Source: Usnea hakonensis
Lineage: Eukaryota; Ascomycota; Lecanoromycetes; Lecanorales; Parmeliaceae
Reading direction: 5' to 3'
Length of the DNA stretch: 64,000 nucleotides
NCBI GenBank assembly: GCA_013423325.1
Contig: BLJB01000043.1
Span: 310,001 to 374,000 of the forward strand
Shown here: positions 47,048 through 58,287 of the stretch, in pieces
Layout: each line of letters starts with the position of its first letter
Numbering within the stretch: position 1 is the first letter of the stretch
Made by a program: the position numbers and the translations under genes
The notes under the pieces: generated by a model
What the model saw: the letters and a program-made list of their open reading frames with translations, nothing else
Database searches by the model: none
What the model was told of the DNA's origin: nothing

Positions 47048-49070
47048 ATGGAGTCTCCGATTTGGTCCTTTAAGGGTAGTTCTGTGACGTATATACTGGT
47101 GATTGGGCTTGTTCATCTTTGTGTGCTGTCTGTCTTGTACTTCCATGCTTTTGGCGGGCCATTGGGTCGACTTCCCGGCCCTTTTGAAGCTCGCTTCTCA
47201 AGACTTTGGATGATCAAGCATTCATGGAAAGGTGACATGCATAGGACGATGATCGAATTGCATAAAAAGCACGGGAAACTTGTTAGAACCGGTCCCAATG
47301 AGGTCAGCGTGGCTGACCTGTCTGCCATCAAGAAGATTTATGCGGCTGGTACGAAATTCCGAAAGTCGAGATGGTATGAGGTTTTTCAAGGTCACAGGAA
47401 ATTCGACTTGTTTGCAGGTTCGTCTTAGATGCGCTTACAGAAGGATTGCATGTGCAAACTGAAAAGTAGAACGTGATGAACGTATTCATGCATCCCAGCG
47501 CCGACTAGTCAGTCGGATATACTCGATGGAGACCCTCAAAAGCTTGGAGCAGTACATCGATGGTGCAGTGACACATTTTAGCCAAAAATTGCAGGACCGC
47601 CTGGGCCAGAACATTGACATGGGTCTTTTTGTTCAGCTCTTCGCCTTCGATGTTGTCGGAGAAGTAACGTACGCCTCTTCGGAGTCCGTGTTTCCTCTGA
47701 ATCATGAGCCCTGAGAAATGTCTTAGGGCATTTTCGCTCTTCAGACGTGTTTCAAGGCTCTCTATCCCTCCTCAAAGAAGCAAGACTGACTTCCAAATCA
47801 TGAGTAGCTTCTCGAAGCAATTTGGGTTCATGGACATAGGCAGTGACAAAGGTTTCTTTGTCCAGCTTGAAAACATGTTCCGCAGTGGTGCATGGATAGG
47901 ACAGATTCCCGCGCTATACTGGATACATGACTTTCTTGCCCCTGTCGTTGGCAATCACTTGAGTGTCACAGCCCGTAATGGCCGAATACGGGACTTCGCA
48001 TCACAAGAAATGAAGGACCGTGAGTCACTTGGTAGTGATCACCAGGATATTCTAGCGAAGTTGCTGGACGTACAGAAAGGGCATCCGGATGAGATGAATA
48101 ATGCCGATGTTCTCTCAATGGCCACCACTAACATCACAGCTGGCTCAGATACCACTGCTATTTCAACTAGTTCAGTCATCTACCATCTACTCAAGAATCC
48201 CGAATGTAAGAGGAAACTGATGAAAGAGATCGACGTAGAGATGAATGAGGTAAGAACGACGAAGCCTATCACATTCGAGCAAACAACGCGTATGCCGTAC
48301 CTGCAAGCTTGTTTGTATGAGGGTCTCCGCCTGCATCCTGCAGTTGGGATGAGCCTCCCGCGCGTCACTCCTCGAGGGGGAATTGAGGTTGATGGTCGCT
48401 TCATTCCAGAGGGTGTAGGGAATGCTCCCGACACGCTGCCTCTGAAAGCTTATGTTAATTGTGACTTAGACGGTCATAGGGGCCAACCCATGGGTCGTTT
48501 GTCGTAACGCTGAGGTTTTTGGACATGATGTCGAGGCTTTTCGACCCGAGCGATGGCTGAAGACAGGTGATAGAGCCGATATGGGTATGGCCTTGCTGTG
48601 GATTATACTTCCGACTTCGACTGACAAGCGTGTCTTCCAGAGAGGTTTTTCTTTGCCTTTGGTCACGGAGCTCGCATCTGTATTGGTCGCAGTACGGGCA
48701 ATGAATTTCTCTCATCTCTCCTGAAACTCCTATCGGCCCGGGTCCTTCAGTTTCTGCAACTTCTCAAATGTCCCCATCTTGTTCATCCCAATATTCTCAA
48801 GGCTTCCTCGGGAGGAGGGCGCTGTGAAAAGGTTGACTAATTGCCGTTCAGATTTGGGCTGGATGGAAATGTCCAAGCTGATCCCGACCCTCTTTCTCCA
48901 TTTTGACATCGAACTCGCAGACTCCAAAGCTGAGTTAAGGGAGACTTGTAGGTATGCACATTGTCTTGCCTCCTGGCTACAAGGTCACATGTAGCTAATT
49001 CATGTATAGGTGGTTTGTGAAGCAAGAAGGTTTGTTTGTGAAATTGCAACCGAGGTTAAAACGTCAGTAG
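47048..49070 (+). CDS. Cytochrome P450 monooxygenase (pisatin demethylase-like)
   Basis: ER-anchored heme monooxygenase. Seven exons: join(47048..47417,47470..47668,47808..48414,48470..48584,48641..48691,48852..48951,49010..49070), 500 residues (1503 nt). An N-terminal membrane anchor (YILVIGLVHLCVLSVLYF) and proline hinge (LGRLPGPF) are present. The I-helix shows AGSDTT, the K-helix EGLR in YEGLRLHPAVGMSLPR, the PERW motif is FRPERW, and the heme loop FGHGARICIGR contains the cysteine ligand. The 51-nt exon 5 carries the heme motif, and a 160-nt intron separates GR from NLGWMEMSKLIP; unspliced reading wrongly suggests a frameshifted gene. All key residues are intact, so it is probably functional. 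Substrate unknown. Confidence 0.92.
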
Positions 49071-49390
49071 ATATAGCCTATGTTGGAAATGACACTTGCA
49101 AAGGGGAGGTCATATAGTCGGCAATAGAGTCAACAGATACTGCTCCCTTCAGCTCCATCAACCCTCCATTCTACCACAGTTCAACTCCTTTCACGCTCTC
49201 AAGGATTACCCAGCAATTCTTCCATATTGTCAACAGCCTCAGCGCAAAGCTTTGTCCTATCACAAGCGCTGTCAATCACTGCAAGAATTCTTTATGCATT
49301 ACCTGCTCCCTCTTCTCTGAGGTTTGGCTACCACAACAGCGGGCTCCTTCCAGCATTGTCTCGTGGAATACAGATGACGCGTACGAATAC

Positions 49391-49859
49391 ATGGTGAAAG
49401 TGCTTGGTGAGGCGGAGAAGATCCTCCAACGATACAATTACACACTTGGCACAGCGGAAATATTCAAACGGCTGACAGCTCGTTATGGTGCGGAGCACGG
49501 AATGAGATGTTTTGGGCTTCTGCGCTGGCATCTGGGACTCGCTGAGGATAATGAAGCATTCGATGAAAGGATCTGGAGGAATCGGCGAGGCTGTTTCGCG
49601 CGGCATCGCGTAGGTGCCGCTCCTTGCTATTATTCCTATGTGTTGCTCAAGCTGATCTTGTCAGGATTTGTGGGCTTCAGGACCAGCTATCACGTTCCAG
49701 GAGAGGGCTCAGATGTGGGATGATGGTAATGCAGATGCTATAAGGCAGCTAAAATCTGATCAGGAGCGTGCCACATCCGGGACTGTTTCCCGTTCCTTAG
49801 CGAAGTGGAAGAGATCATTAAGCAAGGCTCTTGATAAGCTGAAGTGGAAACAGCTATGA
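49391..49859 (+). CDS. Small unrecognised fungal protein, 5' end uncertain
   Basis: Not recognised. join(49391..49609,49665..49859) gives 137 residues with a 55-nt phase-0 intron (GTAGGT...GTCAG). The peptide looks coding: charged amphipathic helices (LGEAEKILQRYNYTLGTAEI, RYGAEHGMRCFGLLRWHLGL) and a basic tail (SRSLAKWKRSLSKALDKLKW). The same frame stays open upstream to a TAG at about 49117, without any ATG before 49391, so the gene may have an earlier exon or be a 5'-truncated remnant. No domain, signal peptide or membrane segment can be assigned. Confidence 0.42.
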
Positions 49860-50293
49860 TTATGAAAGGAAAGACTGTCTATATGAGAACTGTATGGTCC
49901 CACATCAGGATGTGTTTACCGACGGAGAAATCCGCTAGAGCCCTATCAGGTCTCTAGACAACACATTCGCAGCGGAGATAGGAAACAACTCTTTAGAATG
50001 CCGCAATCCATACTCGTTCGCAGCCAAACCTTCCAAGTACCGCTTGCTATTTATTTTGAGTCAACAGCTCGGCCTTTCCTATAGTGAGTGAGCGTTACAA
50101 GTACTGCATCTCATTAATACTTCATCATTCGACTCAATTTCTTTCGCGGGAAGCGGACCCTTTCACTTATACAAATTTAATTAGCCGTCCTTGGGAATTC
50201 ATGTAAACAATACCCGCACCCATTCTCCCAGTCAATTACCTTCTATTCATCACGCTTCACTTCACTTGCAATGTTGCCCTATTCATTGAAACA
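49860..50293. promoter_or_regulatory. Upstream region of the 499-aa gene, with overlapping uORF
   Basis: 434 bp. An upstream ATG at 50271 opens a 17-codon frame (50271-50321) that overlaps the main start at 50294 in another frame. Confidence 0.5.
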
Positions 50294-51910
50294 ATGGACA
50301 TGGATCAGCCTATTGAGTTGACCTCCGAACAATCACTCGAGGTCACTGAAGCTATTGATGCCCAAACTAGTAGCCCCAGGGCTTCACCTTCTGACGAATA
50401 CTGTAAACAACTTATCTTGAACCTCACTCCTTACTCGTTGATTCCAGCAACACCCGCGAGACAGACATCGGAATACTTTGACAGCATTAACAATCTTGAC
50501 CCTATCAAATTCAGCCCTCCTGATTCTAGTCAAACGCCCACCAAAACAACAATAATGTCAGACATGTGAGCTATTCCTACGCGCGCTAGTCCTATCGGCC
50601 TCACTTAGAATTTCAAGGTCACTGAACCATTATAGGCAAACTTCGTACAGCAATTTCGCGAAGCTTAATCCATTCTATGACGATGAGCGTTACACTAAGC
50701 TAGAGGACTTCTACGAACCTCGAAAATGGAAAGTCGGCACGGAGACGGCAAGGGCTCCGCAGCCTCCACCCAAACAAGGCTACCACAAGGGCCACAAGTC
50801 GCCTGGAATATCCCATTCGCAATCCGAAGGGAACATCGACTTCCGCTCTCGTGGGATCAAAGATCACAACCTTCGAGTTGGTAAGACATTTGCATGTGCC
50901 ACTGGCGTTGATCGCGCCAGATCGAGCGAGGATACCGATGCCTCGTCCTCTTTCTCTCGAGGTCGGACTGTTACTCGCACGCCATCTCCAGTCAAGACTC
51001 TGGAAGACATCAAAGAAGACGAGGCATCCATGCCAGCACCTAGCCCCACCAAACGTTCCCGTTCGCCATTTAAGCAAATGTTTGGCGAAAATGGATGGCT
51101 TGGCAGAAGCACCAGCATGCATGAGCTTCCGAATGAGAAGTATCGCAAGAACGGTATCAAGCATTGGGGCGAGAAGATAAAGCAACGTGTAGAGAACCTG
51201 GTGAGTCTCAAAGACTGCCCAACAAGTACACTGGCTTACGAGGACAGACCGAAGATGTGTCGAAGGTGTCCAAGTTCATACCGACAACTCTGCACCAGTA
51301 TGAATCGCTCTCGAGGTCTTCTTCCAAGACCAAGTTTCACGTCTCCCTCAGTCCCCCTTTGCAAGCCAAGCTTTATTCCGAAATGGAACTCATGATCTGC
51401 GCCACAGCCAACCAGTACCTCAACGTCCAGCAAAAGGAAGGCCGCATGACGGTTGAGAGTCTGAAAAAGGTCACTGAATGGTGGGCCAGCAAGAATCGTC
51501 CTCAAGTCATCGAGTTCATGTTCGACCAAGCGACACAGCGCGATCTCGTTCTTTACAACTTCAAGAACTTCCGCTTCTATGGACCTAACTCCGATGATAC
51601 CCTTCAAATGAATGCAATGATGCAGTCTTGGAAAGCTCTGTCTCGCGAAATGAGTGTGCGCACCTTTTGCACTCCGGACAGCGTGATCAGGAAGCACACG
51701 CATGATTGCTATAAGATATTGGAGATGCTTGGGGCTCCCTTGGTGACATTCTTGGCGTTCCAAGAGATTCAAACCAAGGCTTTGAAGGTCATGAGGGAGG
51801 AGCAGGAAAAAAGGGATGAGTATGAGACTATCAGATTTGGGGTTGAGAGGAGGTGGGAAGCTCCTACGGAAGGAGCTGAAGAGAAGGAGTTGTATAACCC
51901 ATTCGCCTGA
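50294..51910 (+). CDS. Conserved filamentous-fungal protein of unknown function
   Basis: Function unknown; I recognise the C-terminal half as a pattern conserved across Pezizomycotina. Model join(50294..50565,50636..51200,51248..51910), 499 residues (1500 nt), introns 70 and 47 nt. The N-terminal 275 residues are disordered and Ser/Pro-rich, with S-P sites (TPSPVKTLED, PAPSPTKRSRSPF). The C-terminal helical domain (about residues 310-480) includes MELMICATANQYLNVQQKEG, TQRDLVLYNFKNFRFYGPN, MSVRTFCTPDSVIRKHTHD and YKILEMLGAPLVTFLAFQEI. No catalytic motif, membrane segment or signal peptide is visible. The well-kept C-terminal domain suggests a binding role, but this is a guess. Confidence 0.82.
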
Positions 51911-52908
51911 AGGGAAGGCCTATGCCTTTCAGCTTCTCGACTCTGAATGGGCAATGAGGATGCTTTTGCCCAGGAGCCGTTTCACTTCGCTACGGGCATC
52001 GACGTATCTTGTCGGCATGCTACCTCAGTATTGCGTTGGGGGCACGGATGTGACGGGAGCGACATTTCAGCTATGATCTTCATTTCACTCCTGCCGCCAT
52101 TTGATACGGCGTTCCATTCACAAGCTGCAGGCAGTCTTATTTATTTACCAAGTTGGGGGCTTTTGAAAGGCCAGCGTCAGTTGACATGCCTTGCGTTCCC
52201 CTAATTAGTCTCCATCCAGCAATTCAGCGTTGGAGATGAAAGGGCACGGAGACTTTCCAGCCCAATTGTTGCCGTCAGACGCTTCAGAGATTTGTCTACA
52301 TAGCGGAATTCAGATTACAAAGACATGAAGCAGGATTACGTATGCTGCAAAGATTGGGTCAAAGACTGGATACCTATTGGGTCGTTGCTGCCGAAGTTGC
52401 TTGCTGTGAGTACCCGAGGGAGGGTGAACCATGGTATAATATAAAAAGAAGAGCCAAAAGTAACCCCGCGCCTACCCCCAAATTAAAGTACAGTACCCAA
52501 TAAAAGGTGCCCCGCATTATATTACAATTAGAGTATTTTATATTATTAGAGTATTTTGCATCATGTGTCAAAGTCTCGAGCAGGAACCCAAGCATTTCAA
52601 CTTTTCCTTGCTCATTGCTCTGAGAGTATAGCGAGGGCCAATAGTTGGCATAATGTCGAAGACGACCTTCCTTTCTATTTCATAGACTTGTATACCATTG
52701 CTCCGTACCAGTATCAGTACCAGCAGAAGCTTTCTGAACGCTCTTTTTATTACCCTCTTTCTTCCCTTGCCTACAACATAAATTCCAATTGCCAACCGAA
52801 TCGATCCACCTGCAGGACAGGCAACAGTACTCTTAATTCTATATCCCAAGCCTCTACATCCTTTCATTCGCCCCATGTTTAGCTACAGCTAGTGCACCCA
52901 TAGCTATC
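51911..52908. other. Intergenic: upstream region of the DDHD phospholipase, with uORF
   Basis: About 1 kb. Includes an AT-rich block at 52500-52560 (TTATATTACAATTAGAG, TATTTTATATTATTAGAG). A five-codon upstream ORF lies at 52875-52892 (ATG TTT AGC TAC AGC TAG), 16 bp before the main ATG. Confidence 0.5.
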
Positions 52909-55900
52909 ATGGCTACCTCTGAAGCCCATACCTACAGCACGTCATGTATGCTCCATGAATCATCCAACGAATTCACTCGAAGGGCTTCGGTTGTATCTAT
53001 CGATCCTCCCAAAATCAAAGCTCAATACTTCTACTGCTCAACTTTACCCATCGACGACCCTCTTTCGCCAGTGCCTCCTCCCTCGAGCAATCCAGCCAGC
53101 AGATCTGCAAAAGTTCCGCCTAGACCCTTCTCCGTGCATGACAACATCGCCTTGGAAGAAGCCTGGCTAAAATTTCAGAAACGTGTACGCTCCAAAGAAA
53201 GCGCACCTGAGTCTGTATTCAATACTACAAATGTCGCTCCCAGAACCCAGGAGCATATAGCGCAAAACATTAGAGATGCAAATGAAAAGCCGGCTGTTGA
53301 ACCAGGAAGGACAAATAGCCGGGGTTTCGAGGCTGTGGATCTCATGCCCCAGGACCGGAATGACATGGTCAGTAGAGCGATTTTCAATACCGCACATCCG
53401 GCTGGTCTCGGAAAGGAACACCGACCTGTAAGCCCAGATTTGACGCTATGTGATGATCCAGAGCACATACCATTCGATGAGACCATGCCCGTTAGCTCAG
53501 AAGACATTGGTAATGACGAATCAGAGAACGGTCTCATGAAAAAGAAAAGGAGCTGGAGTCCCTTCCGCCGTAGGGATAAATTTGAGCATCCCAGAGACAG
53601 GGCCTATGCAATACCCACAGAGCCCCCATCCTCAGGAACTCAAGACGTTGGTGAAGTAAACTTTGGCTCGAGCCTTCCAGGAAGAGACACCAGTGGCACT
53701 CCTTTCTTGAGGATCCCTTCTAGAATACGGGAATCGCGATCACGCCTACGTTCACGCTCGCGGGATCCTCCTCATTCGGCTCCAGAGGTCGGCCAAAGTG
53801 ACGGTGCTCAGTCACCAGAAAGTCACTATCCGAAGATATCGTCTCCGTTAAAACCCACGTCTGAGAGATCCATCCCCGATTACGCCGGCGATGATGAAGA
53901 TGGTTCCGAAAATGCTACCAGTTCACGAAGGCATTCCCTGCGCCGAAAAATGTCGAAAGTCCAAGGGCCTGAAGGCTCTCTGGTGGCTGTCGGGATGCTC
54001 CGATTGCACGTTGTCCATATGCCAAGCTTATGGGTAAGTACCCAATGCAGCATTTGAAATTTCGTCGAGTGGCTTAGTTCATGAATCTAGATGAGGCCCA
54101 TATATTGGGATCCTATCCACGACGAATCATCTGTTATTCGTGGGACATGGTTTTTCAAGGACACAATGTTGCCCATCGAGTCTAGCCTTGCAAACCGCAT
54201 CGAAGAAGGTTATGAATACGTGAAGCCGTGGACGAAGGCATACGTTGAGGAGATGGACAGCTGTATTGAGGTTGGTCCTGAGGCCGAGCTCAAATTAGTC
54301 TATAAATTGTGGCCAGATGCAACACCTGATCAGGAACTACTCAGAACCGCAACCAATGCACTTGAGCCTGAACAGCAAAGGCTGCAGCAAGCCACGGTAA
54401 TCGCTGAGATGACTGAGAATAAGGCTGCTGGTTTTCTGGACGGCTTCACTTCCTCTCAGAAGGAACTAGCGGATGCTAGTATCATCTACGCCAACAGCAG
54501 AGACGCCCAAATTCTGAGGGTGAGCCAGATCCCTTCCGCTTCTCGTGGACGGAAACCCTTGGGAAATATACGCAAGGGTAAAGCTGTGGGTATACCTGTA
54601 GTTCGCGGTTTTGACATGAAGGCGTGGGAAAACTGGTATCCACCAACAAAGAGAGCTGCGGCGGCCGTACGTGCTAAAAAAGTTACTCAAGAAATCAAGA
54701 AAGCTGGCACGATATCTCCAGTGCAACGAATGTCATGTATCGCTTGTGCGTCGGCGGACGAAAGGCCGAAGCCCACTGATTTAGTACTGGTCATACATGG
54801 GTAGGCGTTATCTTTTCTTTCGGATTCTTTCTCTAACGAACATCATACTAGAATTGGACAAAAACTTTCCGAGCGTGTTGAGAGCTTCCATTTCACACAC
54901 AATATCAACCGTTTCCGCAGGCAAATGAACGTCGAGCGTGAATCCGATCCGGTTAGACCCTGGTTGCGTCAGGACTTGGGAAGCATCATGGTACTGCCTG
55001 TAGGTCTTGGAAGCAGCCAGAACCGCTTTGCTCTTACACTAACGCTTCTAAAGATCAACTGGCGTTCCAAGATGAACCTGGACGTACGTGATCCGGAGCT
55101 CAGCCCTAAAAAAACCGAGGCCGATTCTACTAAAAACTACTTTACGTTGGAGGACATTACCGTAGACTCTCTACCAGCTGTGCGGAACTTGATCAGCGAT
55201 GTCATGCTCGATATTCCGTACTATCTCTCGCACCACAAGTCCAAGATGATGGAGGCTGTCATCCGTGAGGCCAATCGTGTTTATCGGTTATGGTGCAGCA
55301 ACAACCCAGATTTCCACGAGAACGGGAGAGTACATCTCGTTGCCCATTCTTTAGGTAGTATAATGTGTCTCGATATTTTGAGCAAACAGCCGACCAAGTT
55401 GCCAAAACAATTCGATCCTAAGGCCGGCAAGATTCGTGCCGATATCTTCGAATTTGACACCAAGAGTCTCTTCTTCTGTGGCAGCCCAGCTGGATTCTTC
55501 TTGCTCCTCAACAAGGCGCATCTAATACCTCGCAAGGGTCGAGAGAAGCCAGATACAGAAGGCGAATACGTCAATGGCAGTGTAGCTGGTGAGGTGGGTA
55601 CTTATGGATGCCTTGCAGTGGATAATATCTACAACATCATGCATTATCTCGATCCAGTGGCCTATCGACTCAATGCTTGTGTTGATGTAGAATACGCAGC
55701 GGCGCTAAAACCTGCTTCTGTCCCCAGTGCCACAGAAACTTGGGCTCAGTATTTTGGCTCAGCCTTTCGCAGGAAACCGACTGTGCCTATTAGGAATACG
55801 ACTGGCTTGGACACGATGCCGAGGCGTCCCACTGTCGTGAACATGCCGTCAACTGTTGAGATGGAAACGCACAACTTCACGAGGGAAGAGATTGCGGAGA

Positions 55901-56124
55901 AGCGGATGTTTCTCTTAAACGATAACGGGCAGATTGACTACACCATGCATTCTAACGGAGGCGCTTTGGAGATCCAGTACATCAACATGCTCAGTGCGCA
56001 CAGTAGCTACTGGACGATGCGGGACTTTGTGAGATTTCTTGTAATGGAGATTGGGAGGAAGCCTGGAAGGTCAGAGACGTTGAACCCTATGAAGGCGGCG
56101 AAGAAGGCGTTTGGGACGAAGTAA
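52909..56124 (+). CDS. DDHD-domain phospholipase (intracellular PLA1-like)
   Basis: Probable phosphatidic-acid-preferring phospholipase A1 of the DDHD family, acting on internal membranes. Model join(52909..54033,54091..54800,54852..56124), 1035 residues (3108 nt). The N-terminal ~340 residues are disordered, with basic Ser/Arg stretches (KKKRSWSPFRRRDKFEH, SRLRSRSRD). A WWE-like/regulatory segment follows around MRPIYWDPIHDESSVIRGTW. The lipase core shows DLVLVIHGIGQKLSER, where the 51-nt second intron splits the oxyanion glycine codon, and the nucleophile elbow HLVAHSLGSIMCLDIL. The DDHD region begins near FDTKSLFFCGSPAGFFL and includes HYLDPVAYRLN; the final Asp/His ligands appear in the last 100 residues (GQIDYTM, SAHSSYW). 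Length matches fungal members. Confidence 0.9.
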
Positions 56125-56503
56125 AGGAAGAAAGTGAATCATGATGGGAAACGGCGGTGACAATGTGTTATGCTTCGGATGACGGATTACGGTATCCACT
56201 CTCGAGATGGGTTTGAACCTTGCGCTATACCCTAGAGACACGTCTTTTGTGGGAGTAGGAGCACACTATTGTTATTATCGTTAAAGCTCTGGAAGTATCA
56301 CGCCATGCAGGCGCTCCAAACCATTCCTGATCTGGATTTTCAAATATGCGGGTCAAGGGCTGACTTTCCAACGCACAGCTCGTTCACTCAACCTTCATCC
56401 CATCTGTCCACAGCACAAACGCATGCAAGTTCACTTCTAAATTCCCCCAAGTGCAGTGCTGCAACATCAAGCACCCACCCCCCCTTCCAAACCCTCTCTC
56501 CAT
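56125..56503. other. Convergent intergenic region
   Basis: 379 bp between converging genes; no coding signal. Confidence 0.45.
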
Positions 56504-57043
56504 CTAATCACCGTCACTCGGACCAAAAGCAATCTCAACATGCTTCTCCTCAATCCTTTCCCCCAGCCCCTCCCACAGCCCCCGAGCCTCATTAATCGAC
56601 TTCCACACCCGCGCAATATCATCCTGGAGCTTGTACATCTCCGCCAGATTCGCATTCGGCGTGCCCCACTGCTGATTCTCCGTCTTCATCAGCTCGAGCG
56701 CCATGGTGAGGTTCTTTTCCTCCTCGTTCTCGTGCCGGAAGGCGTCGAGGGCGGCGCGGCGGTCGCGGTGGAGCTGGGCTAGTTCGTGCGTGCAGCGCTC
56801 TTGGTGCTGGCGTTGGAGGCGGTGGGCGTGGTTGGCTTCGAGGAGGGCGGCGGTTTTGGGTTCGAGGCGGGAGAAGGGTGGGGGTTGCTGTTGTTGTTGT
56901 TGTTGATGGTGGTGGTGTGTTGGTGAGGGCATGATGGGTGGTTGTGGAAAGGTGTATATTTGTCGGGGGATTGGTATGGGCGGTTGGGGGTTGCAGTAGA
57001 CGTTTGGTGGTGTTAGCACTGGTAGGAAGAATGGACGCTGCAT
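56504..57043 (-). CDS. Coiled-coil protein with His/Gln tracts, unknown function
   Basis: Not recognised. Single exon, 179 residues, ATG 57043 in good context (CACAATGC). The N-terminal 60 residues are Pro-rich (LTPPNVYCNPQPPIPIPRQ) and run into HHHH and a seven-Gln tract. The rest is a long charged helix with conserved-looking heptads (AALLEANHAHRLQRQHQERC, IARVWKSINEARGLWEGLGE). GC content is raised and CAR/CTC codons dominate, unlike neighbours. Length, composition and lack of frame breaks favour a real gene; an adaptor or nuclear role would be speculation. Confidence 0.68.
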   Translation of the reverse strand: MQRPFFLPVLTPPNVYCNPQPPIPIPRQIYTFPQPPIMPSPTHHHHQQQQQQQPPPFSRLEPKTAALLEANHAHRLQRQHQERCTHELAQLHRDRRAALDAFRHENEEEKNLTMALELMKTENQQWGTPNANLAEMYKLQDDIARVWKSINEARGLWEGLGERIEEKHVEIAFGPSDGD

Positions 57044-58287
57044 TGTGAAGGCTTTTTTAAACTTTATTTTTGGCTCTATTTTGCAATTTAATTGATGTTG
57101 TTCGTAAGATTAGATTTGTGTCGATACCGAGAAAGAATGTGTTGAGATGTTGATGTTTTTCTTCTCTTTTTTTTTGGGAACGGAGATGAGGCCATTGAAG
57201 GGGGCATATTGGGTCGTAATTTCCCTTGTGTCACTCACTGTCACGGCAGGACCAGCCTTCACTCCTCAGGAACCCGGGACTTTATTATCGAGCACCCACA
57301 TTCGGGTTTCAATGTCGACCCAAACAACAATGCTCATAACGCATACGTTGACGGTCCATGTCAGTGGATCCCGCACGAATAACGCGATATCCAATGCAGA
57401 GAAACATCTCCAAGAGGGAAGACGTTTGATCATTCGTGTCTCCGTGATCTGCGGCTTTGCTTCCGTATTTGCCTCGTATACAGAGACGTTCAAGTATCTC
57501 CAGAATGGGGAGTAGAGCGGCTTCCAGGTCCTCTTGAAAGTAGGAACCTGCGTTAGAACCACTGGCCTTACCAGACGTTGCAGAAGCGAAAAAGGATTCG
57601 AGTGTGGGACGGTCTTTGCAAGAATTCGCAATGTTCCAAGAAGAGCGAGGTGAACACAGCTGCGATTCTCACGGCTCCCGTGCGCATCTTGATATCGATG
57701 ACAGTCCCACTCCCATGCCCATAGGCCAGCTCTTTGAGCTTATTTTGGAAGACGGACCCGTTGACCAAGATGGAACGGTAGTTCGATCTCATTTGGACCG
57801 ATACTATTTATCCTATGTTGGGAAAGGACGTAAAATGGTTGTGGTGAGTTACGAGTTTGAAATTATTCTCAAGCAGCCAACAGAGGACGATGGCCTGGTA
57901 CTCCGGGAGTCTCGTGGGCAGTCTCTTGAGGATCGGAGACGATCATTCGGACCGCAATGTCTTCAATCAAGGGCGTTTAGACCAGCTGCACGTGGCGAAT
58001 CGAAGCATTGGAGGTGAAGGCCTCTTTGGCATACAGCACTGAGCGGAGGGAGCAAGGCGAGACTTCCGTAAGAAGAAGATGTATCGAGACTCAGCGATGA
58101 CAGAATCGAACAGATGGCGATTCACTTTCCCAGACGATGCTATCCATTGCAGCGATCTGAGAGGATGCAGCAGGTTATCGAGCAAGAAAAGGGAGAAACC
58201 GTAGAAGGTCGTCTTAAATTGACAACATACCCTCCATCTGTGAATCTGAGACTTGAAAGTGTCTTCACGATCCTTCAAATGGCGGGT
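57044..58287. other. Intergenic with unresolved minus-strand coding-like fragments
   Basis: Minus-strand pieces between about 58060 and 57560 read protein-like in changing frames (VLYAKEAFTSNASIRHVQLV, IEDIAVRMIVSDPQETAHET, LVNGSVFQNKLKELAYGHGS) with stops between them. I could not find splice sites that join them. They may be a decayed gene. An unbroken plus-strand frame over the same DNA is likely its shadow. Confidence 0.3.

Noticed and set aside
48415..48851. Cytochrome P450 first read as frameshifted around the heme loop
   Set aside because: Four introns (48415-48469, 48585-48640, 48692-48851, 48952-49009) with proper GT...AG ends restore every conserved motif, so the gene is intact.
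50881..50921. Possible 41-nt intron (GTAAGA...CAG) in the 499-aa gene
   Set aside because: Removing it would shift the frame away from the downstream conserved region, whereas reading through keeps one open frame.
57604..58017. 137-codon plus-strand open frame
   Set aside because: It starts at a GTG rather than an ATG and mirrors minus-strand coding-like pieces, so it is probably a shadow.
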